A DNA stretch of 38,589 bases from Kiritimatiellales bacterium (GCA_030595785.1 JAUVCG010000003.1:1-38589); one strand, 5' to 3'; positions 1 through 8,530 are shown, counted from the stretch's first letter. Made by a program: numbers and translations. Notes: generated from the letters alone by a model not told the origin.

Positions 1-14
1 TTGTGTAAAATATT

Positions 15-86
15 CTCCCCCTCCTCCGGAGGAGGGGGAGGCGCTCCCTCCGGGAGCACCGACCGGAACGGCTCCCTTTGGGAGCC
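15..86. repeat. Three successive GC-rich hairpins
   Basis: Positions 15-40 form a perfect 26-bp palindrome (CTCCCCCTCCTCC and its complement). It is followed by two short hairpins, near 44-57 (GCTCCC-tcc-GGGAGC) and 70-86 (GGCTCCC-ttt-GGGAGCC), which share the same stem. No T-run follows directly, so they look more like a dispersed repeat cluster than a classical terminator. Nothing codes here. Confidence 0.6.
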
Positions 87-170
87 TCGAACAGAACAAA
101 CAACAGAGCTAAAAGTGACAACTTAAAATCAGGACTGGACAAAAAGCCGCATTTATTGGTGAAAATACGC

Positions 171-210
171 GTAAAAATAAAAACGGCGAACTCGCATTGA
201 GTTCGCCGTA
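171..210 (-). terminator. Rho-independent terminator of tRNA-Pro
   Basis: On the minus strand a 10-11 bp stem (CGGCGAACT / AGTTCGCCG around a short loop, about 183-209) is followed by a run of T interrupted by one A (171-182). It starts about 10 nt after the 3' end of the tRNA and so ends its transcript. Confidence 0.75.
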
Positions 211-218
211 AGAAAGAT

Positions 219-295
219 TGGTCGGGGTGGAGAGATTCGAACTCCCGACCTATTGCTCCCAAAGCAACCGCGCTACCAGACTGCGCTACACCCCG
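219..295 (-). tRNA. tRNA-Pro (anticodon TGG)
   Basis: The reverse strand folds as a cloverleaf. The acceptor arm CGGGGTG pairs with CACCCCG, the discriminator is A, and the CCA end is encoded (219-221). The anticodon loop is CTTTGGGA, giving anticodon TGG (proline). The TΨC arm has the usual GTTCGAATC. The C1-G72 pair fits bacterial tRNA-Pro. Length is 77 nt including CCA. Confidence 0.95.
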
Positions 296-413
296 TCTCC
301 AAAGATTGGAAAGCGCGGAAATATCAATGATTCGCCCGGCAAAGGCAATTCCTTTTTCGAATATTCCTGAAACGGTTGCATCGGGAAAACGAACGGGTAT
401 GATGGAACCCACC

Positions 414-1358
414 ATGGCTATGAGTATCAAGACTGTCAATGAACTGAATGAAGTGATCCGCAACGGAGATGTCCGCGAATATATCCGCCAGGAGGAAAAG
501 GCTAAAGGGCTGGAGGTGGAAAACATTGCTGCTGAAGTCGCAGAACAGAACCATCGTCTGAAATGGATCTGGCTGGCCGGGCCGTCGTCGGCCGGCAAGA
601 CCACATTCACACAACGGCTGGCGACCGCACTTGGAGCACAGGGCATTCCAACGCACCAGATCTCGCTGGACAACTATTTTGTCAATCGCGAGCTGACGCC
701 GAAAAACTCCAAGGGCGAACACGACTACGAACATCTCGAAGCCATCGACCTCCCCCTGTTGGAGCGTCATCTGGACAAACTGGAAAACGGCCACACCATC
801 GAGATGCCTCACTTTAAGTTTTTGCGTGGCCGCCGCGAGTTCCGGGGCGATATCATCAGCCTGGAATCGGATGAGCTCGCACTGATCGAGGGCATCCACG
901 GACTGAACCCGCGCATAACCTCGTTTGTCGATCCCTCCCACGCGCTGAAGATCTACATCGGAGCGCGCACCACGCTGATGCTCGACGACGACACGCGCAT
1001 TTCGAGCACCAATCACCGGATGATGCGCCGCATGATACGCGACCATAACTTCCGTGGAAACCCGGCGGAAAAAACCTTCAATCTCTGGCCGGCAGTACGG
1101 GCGGGTGAAGATAAATGGATCTTTCCGTTTCAGCCCCTGGCCGATCAGGAATACAACTCAGCGCTGGGGTATGAGATTTCCGTTCTCAAGCCGCTGGCGG
1201 AGCCGCTGATCCGCTCGCTCCCCGACCAGCACCCGGGGCACAAAAAAGCCCTGGAAATGCTGGAGTTCCTGAGCCATTTTGAACCCATCGACAAATTGCT
1301 CGTTCCGGAGGATTCCATCCTGCAGGAATTTATTGAATCGCCAGCGAAAAGCATGTAG
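414..1358 (+). CDS. Uridine kinase-like P-loop kinase (Udk/PRK family)
   Basis: The Walker A motif GPSSAGKT lies at about residues 56-63. Further on are SLDNYF, a DYEHLEAIDLP segment typical of uridine kinase/phosphoribulokinase proteins, and LIEGIHGLNP near the middle. In many bacteria this kinase is the C-terminal half of a longer protein with a TGS/threonyl-tRNA-synthetase-like front; here only about 50 residues precede the kinase. It probably phosphorylates a nucleoside or related small molecule, but the substrate cannot be read from sequence. The frame is open from a TTG at 306, with ATGs at 327, 399, 402, 414 and 420. I chose 414 because GGAA lies six bases upstream, but this is not certain. 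A partial copy of its 3' end follows at 1461. Confidence 0.75.
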   Translation: MAMSIKTVNELNEVIRNGDVREYIRQEEKAKGLEVENIAAEVAEQNHRLKWIWLAGPSSAGKTTFTQRLATALGAQGIPTHQISLDNYFVNRELTPKNSKGEHDYEHLEAIDLPLLERHLDKLENGHTIEMPHFKFLRGRREFRGDIISLESDELALIEGIHGLNPRITSFVDPSHALKIYIGARTTLMLDDDTRISSTNHRMMRRMIRDHNFRGNPAEKTFNLWPAVRAGEDKWIFPFQPLADQEYNSALGYEISVLKPLAEPLIRSLPDQHPGHKKALEMLEFLSHFEPIDKLLVPEDSILQEFIESPAKSM

Positions 1359-1378
1359 TCCCGCCTTTCGGCGGCGTT

Positions 1379-1455
1379 CTTGATCGTCCTCGTCCCTCCT
1401 CCTCGTCCTCGGCAAACGGTCCGAGGACGAGAACGAGAACGAGCTCGAAGGACGC
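1379..1455. repeat. GTCCTCG-type hairpin repeat, copy 1
   Basis: A perfect 11-bp stem (CTCGTCCTCGG 1402-1412, complement 1421-1431) sits inside a low-complexity stretch built from TCCTCGTC and GAGAACGAG units. A similar element in inverted orientation lies at 4798-4857. No coding is apparent. Confidence 0.6.
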
Positions 1456-1460
1456 GGGCG

Positions 1461-1519
1461 AGGAATACAACTCGGCACTGGGCTATGAGGTTTCCGCCCT
1501 CAACCCGCTGGCGGCGCAG
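1461..1519 (+). pseudogene. Remnant of a second copy of the kinase 3' region
   Basis: Bases 1461-1514 match 1147-1200 inside the upstream kinase with about seven differences in 54. Several of these are silent third-position changes (TCA/TCG, GCG/GCA, GGG/GGC). The translation reads EYNSALGYEVSALNPLA against EYNSALGYEISVLKPLA in the intact gene. The pattern of silent differences suggests that both copies were once selected as protein, so this is the remains of a paralog or of an old duplication. No start codon or kinase motifs remain. Confidence 0.6.
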
Positions 1520-1596
1520 CCGCTTTGGTGTGCGCAGACCCACTTCGCGAAGCGAATGATAATTTGCGAATTATGGCAACTGGATCAAGAAGTGAA

Positions 1597-1615
1597 GCGG
1601 GGTCAACGACCCCGC
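1597..1615. repeat. GC-rich hairpin downstream of lpxA
   Basis: A perfect stem GCGGGGTC-aac-GACCCCGC lies 26 nt beyond the lpxA stop codon. There is no clear T-run on the minus strand, so it may stabilise the 3' end or be a dispersed hairpin rather than an intrinsic terminator. Confidence 0.45.
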
Positions 1616-1640
1616 CTACAACGCTCCCCACTATTGCGAT

Positions 1641-2414
1641 TTATCGGGTGATGCCCTTTTCGGAGGCGCGGCAAAATTCGAGTAGATGCTTTACTTCAGG
1701 CGTCTGCTCCACCTCGGTCTCGATTTTGTCGAGAGCTTCGGCAACGGGCGCATCCTGGCGGTAGATGATGCGGTAGGCTTCCTTGATCGCTTTGCGTCCG
1801 GCCTCGTCAACCCCGCGGCGCTCCATGCCGATCCGGTTGAAGCTGCGCACTTCGAGCGGGTCGCCATGGGCAATCATGTAGGGCGGAAGATCCTTTGAGA
1901 CCTTTGAGACTCCGCCCACGAAGGCCATGGTTCCTACGCGCAGGAACTGGACGATCCCGACCAACCCTTCGATGGTGGCCATGTCTTCGATCGTCACGTG
2001 CCCGGCGATCTGGCAGGCGTTGGCAATGATGACCTGGTTCCCGATGTGGCAGCAGTGCGCGATGTGCGTATAGGCCATGAGCAGGCAGTTATCGCCCACG
2101 ATTGTGAAGTCACCCTCGTTGGTTGCGGAGTTGACCGTGACGTATTCGCGAATGGTATTATTATCGCCGATCTTCACGCCCGGGTAGCCGCCCTTGAACT
2201 TGAGATCCTGCGTTCGCCCGCCGAGCACGGCGAACGGAGAGACGCGGTTTCCGGCACCCAGGATCGTGTTGCCTTCAATAACCACGTGAGATATCAGCTC
2301 GGTGCCGCTGCCAATAACGGCCTGGGCACTGACGGTGCAGTAGGGACCGATAATGGCGTCATCAGCGATCTGTGCGCCATCGGCCACAATGGCTGTTGGG
2401 TGAATATCTGCCAT
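1641..2414 (-). CDS. lpxA: LpxA, UDP-GlcNAc O-acyltransferase
   Basis: This is acyl-ACP:UDP-N-acetylglucosamine O-acyltransferase, the first step of lipid A synthesis, acting in the cytoplasm as a trimer. The protein of 257 residues is close to the usual 262. The N-terminal two thirds are left-handed beta-helix hexapeptide repeats (for example IIGPYCTV, VVIEGNTI, KIGDNNTI). The catalytic histidine is the second H of THIAH (about H120). The C-terminal helical part (RRGVDEAGRKAIKEAYR) is also typical. I used the ATG at 2414, four bases after the fabZ stop, rather than an upstream TTG at 2438 inside fabZ. Coupling with fabZ is the standard arrangement and shows that the organism makes an LPS outer membrane. 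Confidence 0.96.
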   Translation of the reverse strand: MADIHPTAIVADGAQIADDAIIGPYCTVSAQAVIGSGTELISHVVIEGNTILGAGNRVSPFAVLGGRTQDLKFKGGYPGVKIGDNNTIREYVTVNSATNEGDFTIVGDNCLLMAYTHIAHCCHIGNQVIIANACQIAGHVTIEDMATIEGLVGIVQFLRVGTMAFVGGVSKVSKDLPPYMIAHGDPLEVRSFNRIGMERRGVDEAGRKAIKEAYRIIYRQDAPVAEALDKIETEVEQTPEVKHLLEFCRASEKGITR

Positions 2415-2418
2415 GGGA

Positions 2419-2856
2419 TTACTCTGCTCCGTAACCAAAGGTCAGTTCGCCTTCACTTACAAGATCCTCACCGACATAGGCTTTACCCTGAACCGTTGCT
2501 ATGCGCGAACGCAAGCGTATAGGCTCCACTTCAATGCGGAGCTGGTCACCAGGAATGACCATTTTGCGAAACTTCACATTGTTCATCGAAACGAAATAGG
2601 CGGTTTTCCCCTGATTTCCGATACGAGAATTGAGCATCACGCCGGCAACCTGAGCCATTGCTTCCATTTGCAGAACGCCCGGCATAACCGGATTGCCGGG
2701 GAAATGCCCCTGGAAATGCAGTTCGTTATTCGTGACGTTTTTGATTCCAACGACGCGACCTGTTTCCATATTCAACTCAATAATCCGATCAACCATCTGG
2801 AATGGGTAGCGGTGCGGCAGAATTTCCATAATTTCGGTGACTTCCATAACTGACAT
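2419..2856 (-). CDS. fabZ: FabZ, 3-hydroxyacyl-ACP dehydratase
   Basis: FabZ dehydrates (3R)-hydroxyacyl-ACP to trans-2-enoyl-ACP in fatty acid elongation and competes with LpxA for hydroxyacyl-ACP. The 145-residue hot-dog fold protein shows the expected LPHRYPFQMVDR start, catalytic H51 in GHFPGNPVMPG and E65 in QMEAMAQ. The ATG at 2856 has a good ribosome binding site (AAGGAGAAG). It is first of a two-gene unit with lpxA and is not fused to LpxC. Confidence 0.96.
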   Translation of the reverse strand: MSVMEVTEIMEILPHRYPFQMVDRIIELNMETGRVVGIKNVTNNELHFQGHFPGNPVMPGVLQMEAMAQVAGVMLNSRIGNQGKTAYFVSMNNVKFRKMVIPGDQLRIEVEPIRLRSRIATVQGKAYVGEDLVSEGELTFGYGAE

Positions 2857-2893
2857 ATCTCTTCTCCTTTAGTGATAAATAAGCGCGCGCAAG

Positions 2894-3298
2894 CTAAGGC
2901 TTCTCCGCGCTCTGTTCAATATTATTCTGTTTGGCCACGAGTTTATCGAGTTCCGGACAGCCTTCCCGGACGCTCCAGGCAAACGGAAAAGAACGGCACT
3001 GCTCCGGCCGCGCTTCATAGATCCTGCAGCGATTCCCCTCAAGAAACGAACAACTCCCATCGGACTCGTCGATCAACGCCAACTGGATCCGATTGGGAGC
3101 CAAACGGGTGTGCCAGTCGATGAATTCCTGCTCCGACAGCCCAAGCCAGACCGCCATGGACGCACTGTCCCGGCTGGTCAGCAGCACGGAGCCTGTCCAG
3201 CGGCAGCATGTCCCGCAACCCGCGCATTTAAAGTCCTTTAAAACATCCGAATCCATCATTTTGACCAATCCATTAAGCGCGTCCGAATTCGTTGACAT
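2894..3298 (-). CDS. YkgJ-family cysteine-cluster protein
   Basis: A small soluble protein of 134 residues with the CxxCGxCC cluster (CAGCGTCC, about residues 25-32) and a second half reading CSFL, RCRIYEARPEQCRSFPF. This is the Pfam YkgJ/CxxCxxCC metal-binding pattern, thought to bind zinc or an Fe-S centre. The biochemical role of the family is unknown. I preferred the ATG at 3298. A further in-frame ATG at 3337 would lengthen it by 13 residues and run into the divergent promoter region of the next gene. It stops 37 bases before fabZ and could be cotranscribed with fabZ-lpxA. Confidence 0.8.
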   Translation of the reverse strand: MSTNSDALNGLVKMMDSDVLKDFKCAGCGTCCRWTGSVLLTSRDSASMAVWLGLSEQEFIDWHTRLAPNRIQLALIDESDGSCSFLEGNRCRIYEARPEQCRSFPFAWSVREGCPELDKLVAKQNNIEQSAEKP

Positions 3299-3390
3299 TC
3301 GTCCATAATAAAGACAGTATGCTCTCTTTACATCCATTTACGGTAAGTGCGGTGTGTATTAGAGCAACCTCGAAGAAAGGATCAAGAGAG

Positions 3391-4467
3391 ATGTTTAACA
3401 AATTGGCAAAAACAACATTTTTGATGGCACTTGTTGCCGCCGCATTGGTATTCACCGGATGCGATGAAGAGGAAATCGCAGAAGCCCCAGCTGCGGAACA
3501 AGTCGATCTGGCTCAAACCGAAGACCTTTTTGCACAACCTGTACAGCCGAACCCGCTGACCACCGATCCCAACGCGGTAGTCGTTCGTGTAAACGGAGAA
3601 GAGATCACCCGTGGCGAGATCCAGGAGGTCATGGACGCAGCTATGCGACAGGCTGGAGGGCAGGTTCCTCCGCAGCAGCTCCAGCAAATGCAGGCCCAGA
3701 TGTACCAGCGCATCAGGGATGACTTAATCACAAAAAAACTGATGGATGCCGCCATCGCCGCAGCTAACGTGGTTGTCAGCGAGGAAGATCTCGCCGCCGC
3801 CATGGACGATATCCGCTCCAATGTGCCACCGGGACAGGATCTCGAAACGTCGCTCGCCGCAGCAGGAACCACCCTTGAAGAGCTGACCGCAAACGTCAAA
3901 GAACAGCTGGCAACCCGTCAGTTCCTTGAAAGCAAAACGGAAGGCATTACGGAGGCTACCGAGGCCGAAGCCCGGGAATTCTACGACGCCAACCCTGACC
4001 GCTTCAAGAAGCCGGAAAGCGTTACAGCCAGCCACATCCTCATCACGACCGCCGAGACTGACACCGAGGAAGCCAAAGCCGAAAAGAAGGCGAACCTTGA
4101 AAAGATCCGGACTGATATCAATGCCGGAACCGTCACCTTCGAGGATGCGGCCACAGCCAACTCGGATTGCCCCAGTAAAGCACAGGGCGGATCGCTCGGC
4201 ACTTTCGGCAAGGGCCAGATGGTTCCGGAATTTGAGATCGCAGCCTTCACTCAGGATATCGACGAAGTCGGCGACGTTGTTGAAACCCAGTTCGGCTACC
4301 ACATCATCAAAGTATCCAAACGTGATGAAGCAGGCGTTGTAAGCTTCGAAGAATCCGAAGAGCAAATCATGGCCTTCCTCACGGGCCAGAAGAAGCAAGA
4401 GGCCGTCACTGCATTCATCAAGAGCTTGCGCGACAGCGCCACTATCGAGGTGGTTTCCGAACAGTAA
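3391..4467 (+). CDS. Parvulin-type peptidyl-prolyl isomerase lipoprotein (SurA/PrsA-like)
   Basis: A 358-residue secreted folding factor. The N-terminus is a lipoprotein signal with the lipid-attached cysteine at C24 (VFTGC). A SurA-like N-domain follows (VVVRVNGEEITRGEI, residues 62-76, then a long helical region). The PpiC/parvulin domain is at about 212-311 (ASHILITT, GGSLGTFGKGQMVPEFE, FGYHIIKVSKR). It probably helps outer-membrane or periplasmic proteins fold. The start is the ATG at 3391 preceded by AAGGATCAAGAGAG. It stands alone, with its own terminator directly downstream. Confidence 0.88.
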   Translation: MFNKLAKTTFLMALVAAALVFTGCDEEEIAEAPAAEQVDLAQTEDLFAQPVQPNPLTTDPNAVVVRVNGEEITRGEIQEVMDAAMRQAGGQVPPQQLQQMQAQMYQRIRDDLITKKLMDAAIAAANVVVSEEDLAAAMDDIRSNVPPGQDLETSLAAAGTTLEELTANVKEQLATRQFLESKTEGITEATEAEAREFYDANPDRFKKPESVTASHILITTAETDTEEAKAEKKANLEKIRTDINAGTVTFEDAATANSDCPSKAQGGSLGTFGKGQMVPEFEIAAFTQDIDEVGDVVETQFGYHIIKVSKRDEAGVVSFEESEEQIMAFLTGQKKQEAVTAFIKSLRDSATIEVVSEQ

Positions 4468-4494
4468 CCAGAAGACGGAATTTCCGCCTTATAG

Positions 4495-4524
4495 CACCCC
4501 TCCCAACCCGAGGGGTGTTTTTTT
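4495..4524 (+). terminator. Rho-independent terminator of the parvulin gene
   Basis: The stem CACCCCT / AGGGGTG (4495-4501 with 4511-4517) is followed by seven T. It lies 28 bases after the parvulin stop codon. Confidence 0.9.
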
Positions 4525-4886
4525 GGTTCAAGTCACGAAGACACTTCCTTTAGCGTAAATTGCGCGCGTACCTGGTATATCCGCAAATAGAGAGGTGATG
4601 TTGTACATCCGGGCCTGGGACATGTAGACAGCTATTCGATTGTTTTGGCTCGAAGCCCAACTCCTTCGAGCACGACCTTGTCTCTTCAGGGCGTTCACCA
4701 AATTCCGGAACCCAGCTCAATTCTGCTGATGGGTATGTCCGGTGGACTCATCGGCTTCATCAGACGTCTGAGAATGTAGACCCCGCGCATCTATCCTTCT
4801 CATCCTCGTTCTCGATGCTCTGCATGTCCGAGGACGAGGGAGGAGGACGAAAGACGATCTATTACGTTCCCCTCCCCCAACTCTCA
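4525..4886. other. Intergenic stretch with a GTCCTCG repeat, no gene seen
   Basis: No convincing start-plus-stop gene on either strand. On the minus strand about 55 codons are open (about 4545-4705, from FRNLV to AKGSVF) without a start signal or a family I recognise, so this may be a decayed fragment. The right end (4798-4857) is the inverted copy of the GTCCTCG hairpin repeat at 1379-1455. Confidence 0.4.
4798..4857. repeat. GTCCTCG-type hairpin repeat, copy 2 (inverted)
   Basis: The reverse complement begins GATCGTC and continues with TCCTCCTCCCTCGTCCTCGG, matching copy 1 at 1379-1412 closely. The stem arms are at 4805-4815 and 4828-4838 (imperfect). The loop differs from copy 1. Confidence 0.55.
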
Positions 4887-5336
4887 TTAATCTCCGCGCA
4901 TCAACTCCACAACCTCGGCTGCGTTTTCGGCGTTGATGAGCGCTCTGCAAAATGCCTTGGACTGGGCCAGCTTGGCAATCTCGGCCAAAGCCTGCACGTG
5001 GGGTCCTGCCTTGTCTGGAGGAGCCACCAGCAGGAAAAAGAGTTTGGTGGGATTCCCGTCCAATGCATTAAAATCGATTCCGGCGGGGGCAATGCCGATG
5101 GCCATCTTCAAGCTGTCCACGGAAGCGGACTTTGCGTGCGGCACAGCAATCCCTCCCTCCAGCCCGGTACTCATTTGATCCTCACGCTCCTGCACAGCAC
5201 TCAGGACAGAGTCAAAGTTATCGATACGACCTGCATCCATCAATATCTGCACCAATTCCCGCAAAACGTCCGGCTTGTCCTGCGACGTTAATGGTGTTTT
5301 CACAATTTCTTCTGCCATCAATTCAATGACTGCCAT
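4887..5336 (-). CDS. PTS EIIA domain protein (PtsN/FruA-type)
   Basis: A 149-residue single-domain EIIA of the fructose/nitrogen class. The phosphorylated histidine is H67 in GGIAVPHAKS. The surrounding pattern (EREDQMSTGLEGGIAVPHA, then KLFFLLVAPPDKAGPHVQALAEIAKL) is that of PtsN-like regulators. No EIIB or EIIC is encoded here, so a regulatory role in phosphorelay signalling is more likely than sugar import. The start is an ATG at 5336 with AAGGAGAT eight bases upstream. It is the last gene of the minus-strand run that begins with the V-ATPase and follows the Usp gene. Confidence 0.88.
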   Translation of the reverse strand: MAVIELMAEEIVKTPLTSQDKPDVLRELVQILMDAGRIDNFDSVLSAVQEREDQMSTGLEGGIAVPHAKSASVDSLKMAIGIAPAGIDFNALDGNPTKLFFLLVAPPDKAGPHVQALAEIAKLAQSKAFCRALINAENAAEVVELMRGD

Positions 5337-5379
5337 GGGTAAATCTCCTTAGTTCCTTACACACACTTCCTGCCGGTTT

Positions 5380-5497
<118 letters not shown>

Positions 5498-5983
5498 TTA
5501 AACCAACGCTTCATACCTATCATAAACGGCATCTTCATCCTTCACGATCAGCACCGAGCAGGGTACGGAACGCATGGCCCGTTCAGATTCGTCGTAGAAT
5601 TCGTCACGACGGCTGCGGATGCGGGACAACTCACCCATCACCAGAAGATCCACTCCCTCGTCCTTGACCAGCTTGTCGATCTCCTTGTGCACACTGCCTC
5701 GAGCGCTGTGCTTCGAAATAGATATCCCCTTTTTGAGGGCCAACTCATTGACATAGTTCAAATAGCGCTCGGCATCCGCTTCCATATCGCGTTCGTACTC
5801 GACCTGTTCGTTCTGCAAAAAGATCTGGGCTTTGAGCAGATCTTCCATCGCCCTCGTATTAATCACATACAGTGCCAGCAATTCCGCCCGGGAATCAGAC
5901 GCCAGACAGATAGCATACTGCGCTGCGGTAACGGATTGTTCCGTGCCGTCGATATAAACCAGTATTTTATTAGCGGTACTCAC
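5498..5983 (-). CDS. Universal stress protein (UspA family)
   Basis: A 161-residue cytoplasmic UspA-fold protein: ILVYIDGTEQS at the N-terminus, a central helical stretch, GVDLLVMGELSRIRSRR and a final PCSVLIVKDED strand. The usual ATP-binding signature G-x2-G-x9-G-S/T is not present after VMG, so this looks like the non-ATP-binding subgroup. The start is a GTG at 5983 with GGAGGAA upstream. It sits between V-ATPase subunit D and the EIIA gene in the same direction, which suggests that a stress or energy-state protein is cotranscribed with the ion pump. Confidence 0.88.
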   Translation of the reverse strand: MSTANKILVYIDGTEQSVTAAQYAICLASDSRAELLALYVINTRAMEDLLKAQIFLQNEQVEYERDMEADAERYLNYVNELALKKGISISKHSARGSVHKEIDKLVKDEGVDLLVMGELSRIRSRRDEFYDESERAMRSVPCSVLIVKDEDAVYDRYEALV

Positions 5984-6019
5984 GATGTTCCTCCACCGTT
6001 ACCTTACACTCACGCTTCT

Positions 6020-6192
6020 TGCCATGTTGCGTTCTATAAGCATGCAACCTTAAAAGGTTGGCAATGCATTGCCGATTTCCGATTTTTGATTTCCGATTTG
6101 CGGAACTCAGTCGGCGTTGGCCTCTTTCCAGCAAAGGCGTCGCAGACCCGAAAATCGGAAATCAAAAATTAAAAATATGCGGCGAAGCAGCG
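6020..6192 (-). repeat. V-ATPase-locus repeat, copy d (D/Usp junction)
   Basis: A full-length copy starting right at the ntpD stop codon. It contains the CGGAACTCAGTCGGCGTTGG block, flanking runs of (A/T)TCGGAAATC and the GCATGCAACCT/AGGTTGGCAATGCATTGCC block. The two outer parts can pair over a long distance (CCGATTTCCGATTT with AAATCGGAAATC). Confidence 0.8.
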
Positions 6193-6822
6193 TCATGCCT
6201 TTTTCTTCTCCAGGTTTTCCTTAACCATCTTCATGAGGACAAACATATCCCGCTCATTCTCTTCCAGTCGGCTCTGGATATACTGCACGGTATCCTGCAG
6301 GTCGGGGATTGCAATCTTTTCCAAGGCATTGACCTTCCGGATCGTCTTCTTGACTTCATTGGCCAAGCGCAATACTGAGATCCTCAACTCAGCCAGCTTG
6401 CCAAGTATCTTAAGAGCTTCTTTGAATGACTGCAACGAATTATCGATCCAGAAGCTGGTTCCGGCCGGGCTGTAGTACGGAGCCTGCTCCTTGAATTCCG
6501 TGGTGATAACGGGCAGGGAGACGCCCATCACCCGGCGCGAGCCCACCTTGATGTCCGTCGAGATATTCACGGCACCGGTCAGGTACTGGACCTTAAGTTT
6601 GCCCATGTCCAGCACCGCTGCCTGCAAGGCCTCGTAGGCCTTGGCCAGGGCATTCTCCACGCGGCTTTGATAATCTGCGGTCTGATCCACCAGGGCCAGC
6701 AACTCAATGATCAGGATATTCCGCTTCTGGTCAAGCAGTTCATAGCCCTGCTGCGCAAACTTGAGGTCGTTCTTCAAGTTCAACAGATTTGTTTTGGTTG
6801 GAGCGTAGTTTAACTGAGCCAT
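6193..6822 (-). CDS. ntpD: V-type ATPase subunit D (central stalk)
   Basis: Subunit D forms the rotating shaft inside the A3B3 head. The 209-residue protein starts with the family's APTKTNLLNLKNDLKFA and ends in a long helix (VNALEKIAIPDLQDTVQYI, then EENERDMFVLMKMVKENLEKKK), which is the expected coiled-coil shape. AAGGAAC precedes the ATG at 6822. It is the last ATPase subunit of the operon. Confidence 0.95.
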   Translation of the reverse strand: MAQLNYAPTKTNLLNLKNDLKFAQQGYELLDQKRNILIIELLALVDQTADYQSRVENALAKAYEALQAAVLDMGKLKVQYLTGAVNISTDIKVGSRRVMGVSLPVITTEFKEQAPYYSPAGTSFWIDNSLQSFKEALKILGKLAELRISVLRLANEVKKTIRKVNALEKIAIPDLQDTVQYIQSRLEENERDMFVLMKMVKENLEKKKA

Positions 6823-6839
6823 TAGTTCCTTCCATTCAC

Positions 6840-7085
6840 ACTTCTATCCATTTTACGTTCCATAACCATGCAACCTCCGTAGGTTGGCAATGCATTGCCG
6901 ATTGCCGATTTTTGATGAACCACTCCCGATGGTCGTTATTTCCCTTCGGTAAATTATCTTTCCGCTTCGCTCCAAGGGCCGATTTGCGGAACTCAATCGG
7001 CGTTGGCCTTTTTCCAGCAAAGGCGTCGCTGACCCGAAAATCGGCAATCGGAAATCTAAAATCAAAGATCTGCTGCGAAGCCGCA
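6840..7085 (-). repeat. V-ATPase-locus repeat, copy c (B/D junction)
   Basis: The longest copy, filling nearly all of the B-D gap. It has the CGGAACTCAATCGGCGTTGG block (around 6985-7010), GCCGATTGCCGATT units, an inserted stretch around 6917-6980, and the GCATTGCC/AGGTTG/CATGCAACC block near ntpD. It begins at the ntpB stop codon and has the same orientation as the other copies. Confidence 0.8.
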
Positions 7086-8489
7086 TTAGCCGCCATAGTA
7101 CTTTTCGATCTCTTCTTCGGTAATCCGGTGAAGTTCCTCCACGGGCAGGGAGCGTAGAACGTCCCAGCCAATATCGAGGGTTTCCTCGATGCTGCGCTCC
7201 TCGTCCTGGCGTTGGGAGACAAACTTTTGCTCAAAGTGTTTGCCGAACTCCAGGTAATCGTGATCCAGCGGAGTAAGTTCCTCCTCGCCGATCACAGAGG
7301 CCAGGTTGCGCACATCCTTCACATAGCTGTACGCGGCGAAGAGCTGGCTGGCCAGATGCGGGTGGTCCTCACGCGTCATACCTTCGCCGATCCCGTCTTT
7401 CATCAGGCGCGACAGCGACGGCAAACCCGCAACCGGCGGATAGATTCCTCGTCCGTCCATCTCCCGTTCGAATACGATCTGGCCTTCGGTGATATATCCG
7501 GAAAGATCAGGGATCGGATGCGAAATATCATCATTGGGCATGGTCAGGATCGGCAAGGAAGTAATTGATCCCGCCTTACCCTTGATCATGCCCGACCGCT
7601 CATAGAGTTCAGCCAAGTCCGAATAGAGATAACCCGGATAGCCCTTGCGCGAAGGAATTTCGCCACGAATCGTGGAGATTTCCCGCAACGACTCGCAGTA
7701 GTTGGTCATGTCGGTCATAACCACCAGAACGTGCATATCCTCATTGAAGGCCAGATGCTCTGCCAGGGTCAGGGCTGTGCGCGGCGTTATCAGCCGCTCG
7801 ATCGAGGGATCGTCGGCCAGCGACAGGAACAGTGCCACATTGTCCAGCACACCGCTCTCTTCAAAGGAACGGATAAAGAAACGCGCCACATCGTGCTTAA
7901 CTCCCATGGCCGCAAAAACCACGGCAAATTCGGTTTGGGTGCCGCGGATCTTGGCCTGGCGCGCTATCTGGGCCGCCAGTTCGTTATGGGGAAGACCATT
8001 GCCCGAAAAAATCGGTAATTTTTGGCCACGGATCAGGGTGTTCATACCATCGATCACAGAGATGCCGGTCTGGATGAAGTCACGTGGATACTGGCGTGCG
8101 ATGGGATTGATGGCCATGCCGTTGATATCCAAAGCCAGATCGCCGCGCTGGGGGGGACCACCGTCAATGGGTTGGCCCAGCCCGTTGAATACGCGGCCCA
8201 ACATCTCCTTGGACACGGGCAGATTCAAAGGCTCCCCGCAAAAACGCATGCGCGTATCGGGCAGGGTCAGCCCGGCGGTTCCTTCAAAAACCTGTACCAC
8301 CACGGCATCGGTTGAGGATTCGAGGACAATGCCCAGACGCATCTGGCCGTCCTTGTCCACACACTCGATCAACTCCCGGTAGCCCACCGGATGGGTATTC
8401 TTCACAAAGATCAAGGGTCCGTCTATTCGGTCTACACCAACGTATTCACGGCCGGCCAACAGGTGCCTGTTTTCTTTTGCTGATTCCAT
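7086..8489 (-). CDS. ntpB: V-type ATPase subunit B (non-catalytic head subunit)
   Basis: Regulatory nucleotide-binding subunit of the A3B3 hexamer, 467 residues, normal length. It is recognised by GYRELIECV, the [15 protein letters not shown] region, [26 protein letters not shown] (no canonical Walker A, as expected for B), and the SIPLITMPNDD-like segment here reading [28 protein letters not shown] precedes the ATG at 8489. It lies 155 bases after ntpA, separated by two hairpins. Confidence 0.96.
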   Translation of the reverse strand: MESAKENRHLLAGREYVGVDRIDGPLIFVKNTHPVGYRELIECVDKDGQMRLGIVLESSTDAVVVQVFEGTAGLTLPDTRMRFCGEPLNLPVSKEMLGRVFNGLGQPIDGGPPQRGDLALDINGMAINPIARQYPRDFIQTGISVIDGMNTLIRGQKLPIFSGNGLPHNELAAQIARQAKIRGTQTEFAVVFAAMGVKHDVARFFIRSFEESGVLDNVALFLSLADDPSIERLITPRTALTLAEHLAFNEDMHVLVVMTDMTNYCESLREISTIRGEIPSRKGYPGYLYSDLAELYERSGMIKGKAGSITSLPILTMPNDDISHPIPDLSGYITEGQIVFEREMDGRGIYPPVAGLPSLSRLMKDGIGEGMTREDHPHLASQLFAAYSYVKDVRNLASVIGEEELTPLDHDYLEFGKHFEQKFVSQRQDEERSIEETLDIGWDVLRSLPVEELHRITEEEIEKYYGG

Positions 8490-8530
8490 CTTCTATCCTT
8501 AGAGGAACTTCCCGGGGAAGTTCCGGTTCA

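Noticed and set aside
324-1046. 240-codon minus-strand frame opposite the kinase gene
   Set aside because: It is antisense to a gene with clear motifs. Its translation shows no family pattern and there is no ribosome binding site.
1998-2853. Long plus-strand frames opposite lpxA and fabZ
   Set aside because: They are shadows of well-supported genes, with compositions typical of reverse-complement reading.
3724-4398. 224-codon minus-strand frame within the parvulin gene
   Set aside because: It is antisense to a signal-peptide-bearing, domain-matched gene.
4526-4537. GGTTCAAGTCAC shared after two terminators (4526 and 20657)
   Set aside because: A 12-base match in a 38-kb window is suggestive but too short to call a shared element without more copies.
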